A DNA stretch of 64,000 nucleotides from Synergistaceae bacterium UBA5560 (GCA_002425685.1 DIMS01000114.1:19885-83884); one strand, 5' to 3'; counted from the stretch's first letter, positions 51,734 through 60,377 are shown. Numbers and translations are program-made. Notes: generated by a model not told the origin, from the letters alone.

Positions 51734-52760
51734 GGGGAAAGAGACGATCGAGTTCCTCCGACAGGTCCGCGATGGACGCGACGCGGCGCTCCCTGCCGCC
51801 TTGCGGACGCAACAGGAAACGGCCGTTCCCGGCCGACTCCGGAAGCACTTCGAGCGTCCCCTCCCGCAGTGCATCTCCCCGGGCGATGCCGAAACCGCAC
51901 CGCTCCAGGGCGGACTCCGCACAAATCCTGGCCTCCCCTTCCCCCTTCACTTCCAGAACGGCCCGGAAGCGTACGCCTCCGAAGGGGAAAAACCGCCCGG
52001 AAAAGGGGTCGAAGCGGAGCGTCTCCGACGAGAAGAGGCGTCCCAGTGCACCGGAGAGCACCAGATCCTCCGGAGCACCTTCGAGAAGCGTGCCCTCGTC
52101 GGCGAGCAGCCAGAGATGATCCGCGAAATGCACCGCCACGGAAATGTCGTGGATGGCCACGAGAACGGTCATGCGCCGCGTCCGGCAGAGGTCCCGCAGA
52201 AGGGTTACCGTCTCCACCTTGTGCAGCAGGTCGAGAAAGGCCGTGGGCTCGTCCAGGAGAAGCAGCTCCGGCTCCTGGGCCAGCGCACGGGCGGTAAAGG
52301 CCCTCTGGCGCTCCCCGTCGCTGAGTTCGAAGAGGCTGCGGTTCCGGAAGTGCGACATCCTCAGCACGGAGAGCGCGTCCTCCACCGCGGCCCGGTCCTC
52401 CCGCCGGAGACGGCCCCTCCAGTCCGTATGGGGATGACGCCCCAGCGCGACCAGATCGAAGACGGTCATGTCCGGCGCGATCTCCCGCTCGGAGAGGACC
52501 GCGCTCACCCGGCGGGCGAACTCTCCGCGATGCCACTCCGAAAGGGGCCGTCCCCGGAGAAACATTTCTCCTCCCAACGGGGGCTGCAGACGGCAGAGCG
52601 TGCGCAGCAGCGTGCTCTTGCCGATGCCGTTTCTCCCCACCAGGGCCGTGAGGCGCCCCTCCCGGAGCCCGAGGGAAAAGGGCCCCGCCACGCGTCGCTC
52701 CTCCCGCCCCCGGCGGTAGCCCACGCACAATTCCTTCAGTTCGAGCAGCGGTGCGGTCAT
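51678..52760 (-). CDS. btuD: Cobalamin-type ABC transporter ATP-binding protein (BtuD/FecE family)
   Basis: The 360-residue ATPase has Walker A GRNGIGKST (42-50), Q-loop near SEREIAPD, the signature LSDGERQRAFTARAL, Walker B LLLLDEPTAFLD and the switch His in AIHDIS. After the ATPase core (about 255 residues) is an extra C-terminal domain of about 100 residues (VRFRAVLEVKGEGEARI...) not usual for BtuD. It could be a regulatory domain. The ATG overlaps the permease stop (ATGA). The B12 assignment rests on the upstream riboswitch. Confidence 0.85.
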   Translation of the reverse strand: MTAPLLELKELCVGYRRGREERRVAGPFSLGLREGRLTALVGRNGIGKSTLLRTLCRLQPPLGGEMFLRGRPLSEWHRGEFARRVSAVLSEREIAPDMTVFDLVALGRHPHTDWRGRLRREDRAAVEDALSVLRMSHFRNRSLFELSDGERQRAFTARALAQEPELLLLDEPTAFLDLLHKVETVTLLRDLCRTRRMTVLVAIHDISVAVHFADHLWLLADEGTLLEGAPEDLVLSGALGRLFSSETLRFDPFSGRFFPFGGVRFRAVLEVKGEGEARICAESALERCGFGIARGDALREGTLEVLPESAGNGRFLLRPQGGRERRVASIADLSEELDRLFPLIPAGTPREPAPVPSGRD

Positions 52761-53821
52761 GACGTGCCTCCGCGGCGTCGGAGCACAACCCAGACCACCA
52801 CGGGCGCGCCGAGCAGCGAGGTGACGGCGTTCACGGGAAGGAGCAGGGCACTTCCCGGCGCGTGGGAGAGCATGTCCGCCGCGAGAGCCATTCCACCTCC
52901 CGCGGCGATGCAGGCGGGCAAAAGCAGCCGGTGATCCTCGCAGCGCAGCAGTCCCCGGCAGAGGTGCGGCGTGGCGATGCCCAGAAAGGCGATGGGGCCG
53001 CAGAAGGCGGTGACGCTGCCGGACAGGAAGGCCGTCACGCCGATGAGCCCCATGCGGACCCGCTCCACGGGAACGCCGAGGGTTCTGGCATAGCGCTCGC
53101 CGAGGAGCAGGGCGTTCAGCGGCTTCGTCAGAAAGTACCCCGCCAGCAGGGCGGGGAGAATGCCCAGCGCCATGGTGGCCACCTGGGGCCAGGATGTGGA
53201 GGAGAAGCTGCCGAAGCTCCATGCGAGATAGCCGTGCGCCCGTTGCGCGGAGGAAAAATGGAGAAGCACCGTCACCAGGGAGTTCACCGCCTGCCCGAAC
53301 ATGAGGCCGAGGATGAGGAGCACCGTGCCGCTCCGCACCCGCGAGGCCACGACGAGAATGAGCAGCAGCACCGCCAGGGAGCCCGCCCAGGACGCCGCCG
53401 CAACGCCACCGAGGGCGGCGAAGCGTGCACCTAGACCGGGACCCGCCAGGTCCGCCGCGAGGAGCACCAGCGCGACACCCAGGCTCGCCCCCGCGTCCAC
53501 GCCGAGCACAAAGGGTCCCGCCAGCGGATTGGCGAAGAGCGTCTGCATGGAAAGCCCCGCCACGGCGAGGGCCGACCCCGCCAACAGGGCCGTGAGCGCC
53601 CGGGGAAGGCGGAAGCGGAGCACGATGAGGTCCTCCGGCGACATGCCCGCACCTCCCCGGAACAGAGAGGCGAGGACCTGCCCCGGCGAGAGTGCCACCG
53701 ACCCGAAGAGCACGTCCGCCGCAAAGGCGAACAGGAGCACCACCCCGAGGAGAAGCAGAAGCCGACGGGCCCGCCTGTCCCGCGCTTCCTGCTCCTCTCC
53801 GGAAAAGAAGCGCTCGTTCAC
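52757..53821 (-). CDS. btuC: Cobalamin-type ABC transporter permease (BtuC/FecCD family)
   Basis: The 354-residue permease has about ten helices. FecCD landmarks include LRFRLPRALTALLAGSALAVAGL, QTLFANPLAGPFVLGVDAGA and GPIAFLGIATPHLCR. The GTG start overlaps the binding-protein stop (GTGA), and the stop overlaps the ATPase start. An open frame upstream inside the binding-protein gene has no similarity. The fold is shared by B12, haem and siderophore importers; context selects B12. Confidence 0.88.
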   Translation of the reverse strand: MNERFFSGEEQEARDRRARRLLLLLGVVLLFAFAADVLFGSVALSPGQVLASLFRGGAGMSPEDLIVLRFRLPRALTALLAGSALAVAGLSMQTLFANPLAGPFVLGVDAGASLGVALVLLAADLAGPGLGARFAALGGVAAASWAGSLAVLLLILVVASRVRSGTVLLILGLMFGQAVNSLVTVLLHFSSAQRAHGYLAWSFGSFSSTSWPQVATMALGILPALLAGYFLTKPLNALLLGERYARTLGVPVERVRMGLIGVTAFLSGSVTAFCGPIAFLGIATPHLCRGLLRCEDHRLLLPACIAAGGGMALAADMLSHAPGSALLLPVNAVTSLLGAPVVVWVVLRRRGGTS

Positions 53822-55038
53822 GGAGCCGTTCCTCCCCTCTCCGGAAGAAGACGGTAGTAGAAGAACGCATGCTCCGGGAAAAGCGCGGGATGCAGAAGTG
53901 CCGCCAGATCGGCGAGCACCAGGTCCGGGCGCCACACGGCGCTCTCGTAGTAGTCGTTTCCTCCCGTGGCGTTCGAGCGAAGATCGTTGTTGTAGAGCCG
54001 TCCCTCCCGGAAGGGACGGAACAGAGCATGCCGCGGGTCGTCCCGAACCGCGTCCTCCCGGGATTTCCACTGGCCGCAGTTGATCCAGTACTCCGCCTCG
54101 CCCGAGCGGGCAAACACCGCCTCCCCGTCGAAGGGAACGGACACGGAGCCGGGAAGGTCGCTCCAGAGGTAGCGTCCGCCCGCGTCGGCGATAAGCCGGG
54201 CGGGCCAGCTCTCGCCTCCTCCGATGTACCAGGTCCCCCGAAAGGGAGCGCCGGTCATCACCACGGGACGCGCTCTCACCGTGGCGGCAATGGTTCGCAC
54301 GTTCTCATAGCGCGCCGCCACATCCCGGAAGAACGCTTCGCCCTCCGCGCCCCTGCCGAAAAAGTGCGCCAGGAACGCGAGCCATTCCGCCCGGGCGAGG
54401 GGAGTCGCCTCCAGGTACTCCGAGAGAAAGACCACGGGAACGCCGAGTTCCCGCAGGCGGAGCGCACTCTCCTGCTCCTGGGAGGTGTAGGCGTAGGCAA
54501 AGACCACGTCGGGGCGAAGGGCGACGATCCGCTCGAAGTCCGAGCCCGCTCCCATGCCACCCTCCGGTCCGACCTCCACAAGGTTTTTCGCCTTCGCCGC
54601 GGGGGAATAGAGGAAACGCCCTCCGCCGACACCCACCAGCGTCTCCAGCTCTCCCAGCAGTTCCAGGGCGCTCACGGTGGGAATCGTCATGGCCAGCACC
54701 CTCCTGACGGGAACCCGGATCCGGGGCAGCAAGGCCAGTTCTTCCGGAAGGGGCGTCTTTTCGTCCTCCACGAGAACCCAGGCGAGTTCACCCTCCCCGC
54801 CTATCCAGGGAAGGCGGTTCCGGAGAAGCGTCCATCCCTCCCCCCGCTCCACCGTGAAGAGCGTCGCCGCGGAGGGAATTCTTTCCTCCGCCCCGGCGGG
54901 AAAAAGCCCGAATCCCGCCGCAAACCGGAGGAACAGCACCGCCGCGACAACTCCAAGCAGTCTCGCGACGGTGCGTCCTTCGGGGCACTTCACCGGAGCG
55001 GCCCGTCCTTTTCGGCGGATGCGCACGCGCATGCTCAT
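53818..55038 (-). CDS. btuF: Cobalamin-type ABC transporter substrate-binding protein (BtuF-like)
   Basis: The 406-residue protein has a charged N-terminus, a hydrophobic signal segment (about 25-48, ending near FPAGAEE) and a TroA/BtuF-type binding domain. Landmarks are RRVLAMTIPTVSALELLGELETLVGVG, ALRPDVVFAYAY, and the C-terminal RLYNNDLRSNATGGNDYYESAVWRP-type block. The start ATG overlaps the receptor stop (ATGA); a second ATG two codons later is possible. I do not see a lipobox. Family members bind corrinoids, haem or siderophores. Confidence 0.82.
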   Translation of the reverse strand: MSMRVRIRRKGRAAPVKCPEGRTVARLLGVVAAVLFLRFAAGFGLFPAGAEERIPSAATLFTVERGEGWTLLRNRLPWIGGEGELAWVLVEDEKTPLPEELALLPRIRVPVRRVLAMTIPTVSALELLGELETLVGVGGGRFLYSPAAKAKNLVEVGPEGGMGAGSDFERIVALRPDVVFAYAYTSQEQESALRLRELGVPVVFLSEYLEATPLARAEWLAFLAHFFGRGAEGEAFFRDVAARYENVRTIAATVRARPVVMTGAPFRGTWYIGGGESWPARLIADAGGRYLWSDLPGSVSVPFDGEAVFARSGEAEYWINCGQWKSREDAVRDDPRHALFRPFREGRLYNNDLRSNATGGNDYYESAVWRPDLVLADLAALLHPALFPEHAFFYYRLLPERGGTAP

Positions 55039-57005
55039 AATGTCCATGAGAAGGACAGATACCAGGTCCGTCCCGCGTCGGGATACCAGACGAGCTGGGG
55101 AGCCCCGACGGAGGGAACCAGCTTGCGGTCCGACGAGGCGTCGAAGAGATCCCGCACGCCCAGGGTGGCGGTTCCGCCCCCCGGGAGGAACCACTTCACG
55201 CCCAGCCCGACCGTGGTGAGATCCTCGTAGGCGAGATCCCCCGTCTGGTCGAACCAGTTCTCGCTCACGTACTCCACTTCGGCAAAGGCGTCGAGGCTGG
55301 CCGAAAGTGCCGTGGAGAGGCGCGAGAAGAGGGCATGCCGGGGGCGGTTCGGGAGGGGCTTGCCCCAGCGCGCGCCGGGGGAACGGTTCTCGCCGTTCGT
55401 ATACGTGTAGGAGAGGAGCAGGTCCCATCGTTTCCACGATGCGGTGACCTCCACCTCGACGCCTTCGATGAGGCTCTTGCCGATGTTGTCGTAGTACCCC
55501 ACGTAGGGGCTGGCCATCACGAACTCGATGAGATCGTCCACGTCGCTCGAAAACCAGGTGACGCCCGCGGCGACCCGGGCGGCACCGACCGTTCCCGCCC
55601 AGTGGACCCCGAGATCGAACTGCGTCCCCGATTCCCAGCGCAGGTCGGGCCTTGGAACGATGAGCGCGCCGTCACCGTAGCGCTCGTAGAGGTTCGGCGC
55701 CCGATGGTACTTGCCCCAGCTCGCCTTCCAGCGGAGCGCCTCGGACATGCGCCACTCCGCCGCCAGGGACCAGGAGACGTTTCCCTCGCCGTCCACGCTG
55801 TTCCAGCGCACCGTGGGAACGAGGAAGAGCGTTCCTCCGCCGAGGACGACGGTGTCCGCAAGCGTCAGATCCAGGGCATCCTGATCGTAGTCGCTCCGCA
55901 GGTCGTAACGGGTCTGGGCGTCCCCCCGCACATCGAGGGTCTCCCGGGAGGCCCGGGCCACCAGGTCCAGCGTCTGGTTCGGCGCCACGGGCAGCGACGC
56001 CTGGGTCAGAAGATGCCACTGGGTCGTCTCGTACCGATTCCGGGTCGACCGGGGCAGAGGAAGCGTCCGGGGATCGAGGGGATCGTAGAACTCCTTCTCC
56101 TGGGTGACATATCCGACGTTCCACGACCAGACACCCTTTCCCAGAGACGCACTGCGGCCGAAGGCGAACTCCGTGCGGGTCGTGTCCAGATCCGCTCCCG
56201 GCGGGTCGTCCGGCTTGTCACCCCCGGAGGCCTTCCGGGGAAGCTCCTGGGAGCGGGCGAAGTACTCCGCCCGGAGATTCCACCCCTCGTCATCCTCCCA
56301 CCGGAAGAGAACGTTCTTCTCCCGCCAGGCGTTGTTCCGCCGTGTCGCCTCGTAGTCGTCGTCGGGGTTCCAGTACGTACCATTGTCGTTGCGGTAGGAG
56401 AAATCTCCCGTGGCGCCGGAGAAACCCGCCACGGCGAGATAGCGGCCGCCCCCCAGCTCGTTGCCGTACCGCAGGGTCGTCCGCCATTCCCCGTAGGTGC
56501 CGCCCTCCACCAGAACAGCCCCCTCGTAGCCCGAGGGCCTTCGGGTGGTGACGGAGATCACCGCCCCCATGCCGGACACGCCGAACCGGGCCGGAACATA
56601 CCCGCGGTAGATTTCGACCCTCTCCACGGCGCTCACGGGGATGGAGGCGAGGTCCACCGCAGATTCGCTCGCGGAATTGACGAGTCTGCCGTCCACGTAG
56701 ACCGCCACCTGGGCGGCGGTGCTTCCCCGGACGGAGGCGACGGTGTAGCCGCCCCGCCCGCGAAGGCGCACCACGTGCACGCCCGGGCTCTGTTCGAGCA
56801 GGTCCGCGAGGGTCTTTCCCTCGCCCTCGGTCTCCTCCGGGCGGATCACCGTCACCGCTCCGGGGGAAACATCCTGATCCTCCTCGGGGCGGGCACCGGT
56901 GACCACTACGGCGGGAAGATCGGTTCCCGCGGCGATGCCTTGAACCGACAGCGCGAGCACCAGGCAGAGGGTGGGAAGCAGCACGCTTCCCACCCGAAGG
57001 AACAT
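55035..57005 (-). CDS. btuB: TonB-dependent outer-membrane receptor, BtuB-like
   Basis: The 656-residue receptor has a signal peptide (MFLRVGSVLLPTLCLVLALS..., cut after about QGIAA), a TonB box-like AVVVTGAR and a plug domain (about 40-150; TLADLLEQSPGVHVVRLRGR, VAVYVDGRLVN, VERVEIYRGYVPARFG). A 22-strand barrel follows, ending in WYLSFSWTL. Its ATG lies 2 nt after the upstream stop. It is slightly longer than Escherichia coli BtuB. Riboswitch control of the operon supports corrinoid uptake. Confidence 0.88.
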   Translation of the reverse strand: MFLRVGSVLLPTLCLVLALSVQGIAAGTDLPAVVVTGARPEEDQDVSPGAVTVIRPEETEGEGKTLADLLEQSPGVHVVRLRGRGGYTVASVRGSTAAQVAVYVDGRLVNSASESAVDLASIPVSAVERVEIYRGYVPARFGVSGMGAVISVTTRRPSGYEGAVLVEGGTYGEWRTTLRYGNELGGGRYLAVAGFSGATGDFSYRNDNGTYWNPDDDYEATRRNNAWREKNVLFRWEDDEGWNLRAEYFARSQELPRKASGGDKPDDPPGADLDTTRTEFAFGRSASLGKGVWSWNVGYVTQEKEFYDPLDPRTLPLPRSTRNRYETTQWHLLTQASLPVAPNQTLDLVARASRETLDVRGDAQTRYDLRSDYDQDALDLTLADTVVLGGGTLFLVPTVRWNSVDGEGNVSWSLAAEWRMSEALRWKASWGKYHRAPNLYERYGDGALIVPRPDLRWESGTQFDLGVHWAGTVGAARVAAGVTWFSSDVDDLIEFVMASPYVGYYDNIGKSLIEGVEVEVTASWKRWDLLLSYTYTNGENRSPGARWGKPLPNRPRHALFSRLSTALSASLDAFAEVEYVSENWFDQTGDLAYEDLTTVGLGVKWFLPGGGTATLGVRDLFDASSDRKLVPSVGAPQLVWYPDAGRTWYLSFSWTL

Positions 57006-57007
57006 CT

Positions 57008-58264
57008 TCAGCGCCGCCACGCCGCACCCAACAGAAGGGGCACGAGCAGGAAGAGCGCACCGACGCCGGTACCGGACACGGCACACCCGCCGCCACCGCC
57101 GGAATCGCCGCCGGAAGCGGTGCGCAGGGGCGCCACCGCGTAGGGCTGACCGCCGAGAACCGTTTCGCCCAAGCGGCGAACCTCCGCCCCGTCGCCGCCG
57201 TAGACCCGAAGGGATCCGTCACCCGTTCCCGTGCCGTGATGCACGATCCAGAAGAGGTTCTGCTCCGGATCCGCCGCGGCCCAGCCGACCCATCCCGGCA
57301 GAGAGGCGCGCTGAGTGAAGGCAAGCGCTCCCACGGGAGAGGAAAAGACCTTGCAGGGGTTCGGATCGGGCCAGTTCACCGCGTCGTTGTAATAGGCCGT
57401 CACATAAAGGATGCCCGAGGCGGTGACGCCGATGAAGTCGAAAGCATAGGCGGCGGCGCTCGCCGGAAGATCCGCCGCAGTGGCGAAGGTGCTCTTTTCG
57501 AGGGCGGCCACCGAGACCGCCTCGATGGCGGTGGTCCCGGAGGCGTTCTTCGCGCCGCCGAAGGACGTGACGAGGATCTTGCCCAAGGTGGGTGCATAGG
57601 CCATGGCGGAAGGATTCTTGCCCACCCCAACCCGGCCGATCTCCTCCAGGGAGGCTGGATCGAGCTTCACCAGCGAACCCGCGGCGTGCACGGGAGGCCA
57701 GGAAGCATCCCGTCGCTCGATGAGGACGAAGAGCGCATCATTCACCACGAGGACGCTCTTCACGTATTCGCTGAGGTTGGCGGCGACGCCGTCGTCAAAG
57801 TTGACCGAGGCGACCTGCGCGTAGTTGTTCGTCATGTCGTGCTTGGTGAGATACGAGGCCGTGCCGTCGTTGTAGTAGTTCGCCAGAAAGAGCCACGTTC
57901 CCCAGGTGGCCGCCCCGGCGATGTTGTGCCCCAGCGTCCTGTTCACCTCCGGGGTTCCCCAGTTCTCGGGATTGTAGACGGTGAAGGTGTCCAGGGCGGC
58001 CCCGTAGTTGTTCGTCTCCCGGTGGAGCACCTTCCAGGTTCCGTCTTTCTGAAAGGAAAAGAGCGCCGGATCGCCTCCGGCGGAGCCCACCTTCACGGCG
58101 GAATCCCCCGAGGCCACCCCAAGAACCCCCGACGTGTAGTCCGTGGTGGCGTAGACCGCCTTCTCCACGGCCCCCGCGACGGCCGATCCGAACACCAAAA
58201 ACACCACAAGCATCACTGTGAAGATCCGCGACATGCGGAAGAAACGTTCCTTGTTCCGCTGCAT
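57008..58264 (-). CDS. Secreted Synergist-CTERM surface protein, possible beta-propeller, first gene of the B12 operon
   Basis: The 418-residue protein has a signal peptide (about residues 9-32, ending GSAVAGA). Its body has repeated beta-rich units with recurring phrases such as GTWLFLANYYNDG, GILYVTAYYNDA and GKILVTSFGG, consistent with a YncE-like beta-propeller. It ends in a Gly-run, a Cys, a hydrophobic stretch and Arg-Arg (GGGGGCAVSGTG ... AAWRR). That tail matches the pattern of the Synergist-CTERM sorting signal. It precedes the BtuB-like receptor by 2 nt under a cobalamin riboswitch. Bacteroides BtuG, a surface beta-propeller that hands B12 to BtuB, is a tempting functional parallel; the fold and role here are inference. 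AAAGGAGACG supports ATG 58264. Confidence 0.8.
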   Translation of the reverse strand: MQRNKERFFRMSRIFTVMLVVFLVFGSAVAGAVEKAVYATTDYTSGVLGVASGDSAVKVGSAGGDPALFSFQKDGTWKVLHRETNNYGAALDTFTVYNPENWGTPEVNRTLGHNIAGAATWGTWLFLANYYNDGTASYLTKHDMTNNYAQVASVNFDDGVAANLSEYVKSVLVVNDALFVLIERRDASWPPVHAAGSLVKLDPASLEEIGRVGVGKNPSAMAYAPTLGKILVTSFGGAKNASGTTAIEAVSVAALEKSTFATAADLPASAAAYAFDFIGVTASGILYVTAYYNDAVNWPDPNPCKVFSSPVGALAFTQRASLPGWVGWAAADPEQNLFWIVHHGTGTGDGSLRVYGGDGAEVRRLGETVLGGQPYAVAPLRTASGGDSGGGGGCAVSGTGVGALFLLVPLLLGAAWRR

Positions 58265-58534
58265 GCTGCACGTCTCCTTTCCGTATTTCTCCCGAACCCG
58301 AAAAAGACATCGCCTCCCGGCGGCTCCTTGCGGGTTCCCTCCAAAGCCTTGCCTGCCGAGCCGCCCCCTTTCGGGAACCGGACAAGGACATGCCTTCCTC
58401 CCTGAAGAGCGTCACCCATGAGGGACTTTCGAGACGGACATCACCTCCCCCGGAGCGGAATTTCCGTCGCGCCTTCGCCCACTCGCCGCGTCCGAAACCC
58501 CGTTTCTCCTGGGAAGTGCCCTTTTCCGGAATGA
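58265..58534. other. Leader between riboswitch terminator and first gene
   Basis: About 270 bp without a supported gene. On the minus strand GGCGGCT and AGCCGCC, about 40 bases apart, can pair to form a second large hairpin near 58310-58375, with TCTTTTTC soon after. Two similar segments (around 58290-58315 and 58370-58392) also occur. It may be part of the leader control. Confidence 0.4.
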
Positions 58535-58574
58535 GGAAAACGAAAAGGACACCTTCCGCCCTCGAGGAAGGAGT
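58535..58574 (-). terminator. Riboswitch-linked terminator (expression platform)
   Basis: On the minus strand ACTCCTTCC (58574-58566) pairs with GGAAGGTGT (58557-58549) with one mismatch and an eight-base loop. TCCTTTTCGTTTTCC follows. It begins about 12 nt after the B12 box, the expected place for a transcription-terminating expression platform. Confidence 0.65.
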
Positions 58575-58576
58575 CT

Positions 58577-58733
58577 TGCGACGCGGGGCAGTGTCCGGAC
58601 TCGGAGTCATCCTCCGCACGGGCCTTCCAGAACGGTTCGTTCCGTGGCATTGTCCGTGCATCGTCATCCTTACCGTAGCGGGGCTGTGCCGGCTTCACAC
58701 CGGCTTCCTGCCCTCCGCGAACCTGTCTATAAC
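58577..58733 (-). ncRNA. Cobalamin (adenosylcobalamin-type) riboswitch
   Basis: On the minus strand the conserved core blocks appear in the right order. They are GGAAGCCGGTG...AGCCGG, CAGCCCCGCTACGGTAA, GCCACGG (consensus GCCACUG), GGAAGGC and GATGACTCCGAG. These run into the B12 box AGTCCGGACACTGCC (58587-58601; consensus AGCCAGGAGACCUGCC). Flanking GCGG...GGCAG and CTGCC...CCGC close the element. A TATAGA at 58726-58731 could be the -10 box of its promoter, but no clear -35 was found. It controls the surface protein-btuB-btuF-btuC-btuD operon. Confidence 0.93.
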
Positions 58734-58876
58734 GACAAAAAGAGGTTTCTCCCTTTCCGTCGCCCTGTTCCTGCGGTAGCATAACAGGAAGAAGCGCATC
58801 CGTCAAAATGCCGGATGTGCCGCCGTATCCGGCGGAGGGAAATCATCGCATTCTTTTCGGAACGAGGGTGATCGCT

Positions 58877-59224
58877 GTGGAAGAGTTTCCTGCGTTCATG
58901 AGAAATCCGGCGAACCGCATCCGGCGGAGTTCGCAGTACACGAAGGACATCGAGGGCTATGTCTTCGACGGGGCCGACGGCTCGCAGATGGCCTTCTGGA
59001 CGTCCTTCGCGGACAGGACCTCCGACGAGCACATCCACGACTACGACGAATATCTCGTCTGCGTGCACGGGCGCTACACCGTGACCATGGCGGGAAGGAC
59101 CGTGACGCTCGATCCCGGCGACGAACTGTTCATTCCCTCCGGCGTGGCCCACGGGGGATGCTGCACCGCAGGCACGAGAACCATCCACGCCTTCGGCGGC
59201 AGACGGGCCGAGCGGGAGGACTGA
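58877..59224 (+). CDS. Small cupin-domain protein
   Basis: The 115-residue protein is a single cupin. Motif 1 reads DEHIHDYDEYLVCVHGRYTV, with His/His/Glu metal ligands. Motif 2 reads DPGDELFIPSGVAHGG, with the final His. It could be a metal-dependent isomerase or dioxygenase, or a ligand sensor. I prefer GTG 58877, which has CGAGGGTGATC upstream; ATG 58808 has no site. It is divergent from the B12 operon and convergent with the FadR-type regulator. Confidence 0.82.
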   Translation: MEEFPAFMRNPANRIRRSSQYTKDIEGYVFDGADGSQMAFWTSFADRTSDEHIHDYDEYLVCVHGRYTVTMAGRTVTLDPGDELFIPSGVAHGGCCTAGTRTIHAFGGRRAERED

Positions 59225-59245
59225 CCCCCGGCGGAAACCGGGGGT
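59224..59245. terminator. Stem-loop between convergent cupin and regulator genes
   Basis: An exact 8-bp G/C stem (59224-59231 with 59238-59245) with a six-base loop sits in the 24-bp gap between the two stop codons. No T-run follows on either strand, so it may only weakly terminate in both directions. Confidence 0.35.
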
Positions 59246-59248
59246 GCG

Positions 59249-59986
59249 TCAGCAGAAGAGCGTCCGATACCTGTCCAGGTGTCTCGCGAGGCAGCCGCGG
59301 GCGGCCTCCAGGTCCCGCGCCTCGATGTGCCGGGTCAGGTTCCGGTGGCACTCGAGAATCTCCCGCTGGTGCAGGAGCGACTCCTCCGCGTCGAGGCTTT
59401 GAAAGCGCTCCCCCATACTCTGGGAGAGAATGCGGTACAGCACCCGGTAGACCACGGCCACAAGGCCGTTGCGCCCCGCTTCGGCAATGCGCCGATGGAA
59501 CGCCAGATCCTGGAGAAGGAACGTCTCCCAGTGCCCCAGGCAGCCCTCCGCACCGGCGACGATCTCCCGAAAGGCGCGGAGATCCTCGCCGGTGCGGCGC
59601 TCCACACACCAGGCGAGCATGGCCTGTTCGAGGACGATGCGAAACTCGTAGATCTCCTTCGCGGAGATCCGCTCCAGATGGAGCATCGTCTCCAAGGGCT
59701 CCTCGATGTTCGACGCGGCGAAGTGCTGCACCGTGGTGCCGCCGCCGGGAACGATCCGGACCAGGCCGCTCTGTTCGAGCATGCGCAGCGCCTCCCGCAC
59801 GGTGGGGCGGCTGCGTTTGAACTGGGTGATGAGGGTCCGCTCCGAGGGGAGCTTGTCCCCCACCTTGAACCGGCCGTCGAGAATGCTGCGCCGGATCTGT
59901 TCGTAAATCGCCTCCGAGGCCTTGACGGTGCACACCGGCTTGAACTCCGCGTACCCGGCGCTTTTCCGGATCTTTTCCCCGGACAT
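59249..59986 (-). CDS. FadR-subfamily GntR transcriptional regulator (third in window)
   Basis: The 245-residue protein has a winged helix (about 22-90; AIYEQIRRSILDGRFKVGDK, then RSRPTVREALRMLEQSGLV) and an FCD domain. ATG 59986 is preceded by GGGGGGAATGG. The upstream open frame has no similarity. It is divergent from the second FecCD-type ABC operon, but FCD regulators rarely control metal uptake. Its target may instead be the cupin or distant genes. Confidence 0.88.
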   Translation of the reverse strand: MSGEKIRKSAGYAEFKPVCTVKASEAIYEQIRRSILDGRFKVGDKLPSERTLITQFKRSRPTVREALRMLEQSGLVRIVPGGGTTVQHFAASNIEEPLETMLHLERISAKEIYEFRIVLEQAMLAWCVERRTGEDLRAFREIVAGAEGCLGHWETFLLQDLAFHRRIAEAGRNGLVAVVYRVLYRILSQSMGERFQSLDAEESLLHQREILECHRNLTRHIEARDLEAARGCLARHLDRYRTLFC

Positions 59987-60246
59987 GGAGCCATTCCCCC
60001 CATACGATAGCTTTGCCCCGTTCGGCGGAAGACGGTCTCTTTTCCGTGTGTCCCCCCCGACCTGCGCGCCTCCCGCCTCCCGGCAGGAGGCAAAGAGGCC
60101 ACGCATGACGACGCCTCGCCCCATTCTACAGGGACACCAGAAAGGCCGCACCCCTTCGTCGCCCCTGTTCGTCATGGATGACATGTTCATCGTCCCGCTC
60201 AGGGGTGACAAGATCACTGTCCAGCCGCACGAGTGAAAAAAAGGAT

Positions 60247-60275
60247 TTGACAAGACGCGGGGGTTTTGTTATGTT
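60247..60275 (+). promoter_or_regulatory. Promoter of the second FecCD-type ABC operon
   Basis: TTGACA (60247-60252), a 17-bp spacer and TATGTT (60270-60275) form a good sigma-70 promoter. The operator-like dyad starts at the very next base. Confidence 0.7.
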
Positions 60276-60307
60276 GCGCGAGTGTTAGATGATTCTAACA
60301 CTCGCGC
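60276..60307. promoter_or_regulatory. 32-bp operator-like dyad at the transcription start
   Basis: Arms 60276-60289 and 60294-60307 are perfect 14-base complements around TGAT; the core is AGTGTTAGA-N4-TCTAACACT. It covers the predicted start point, as metal- or ligand-responsive repressors do. No T-run follows, so it is not a terminator. Confidence 0.75.
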
Positions 60308-60377
60308 CGCCGTCGGAATATCTGCCGGAAAGCGTCATGTGTCGGTGAGATGTGTCAGAAAGAGAGGAGATCGTTTC

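Larger units (their letters stand above)
59987..60377. other. Divergent region between the FadR-type regulator and the second ABC uptake operon
   Basis: The 391 bp hold no supported gene. The right third carries a promoter and a 32-bp dyad (60247-60307). The left part is GC-rich, with no recognised site. Confidence 0.55.
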
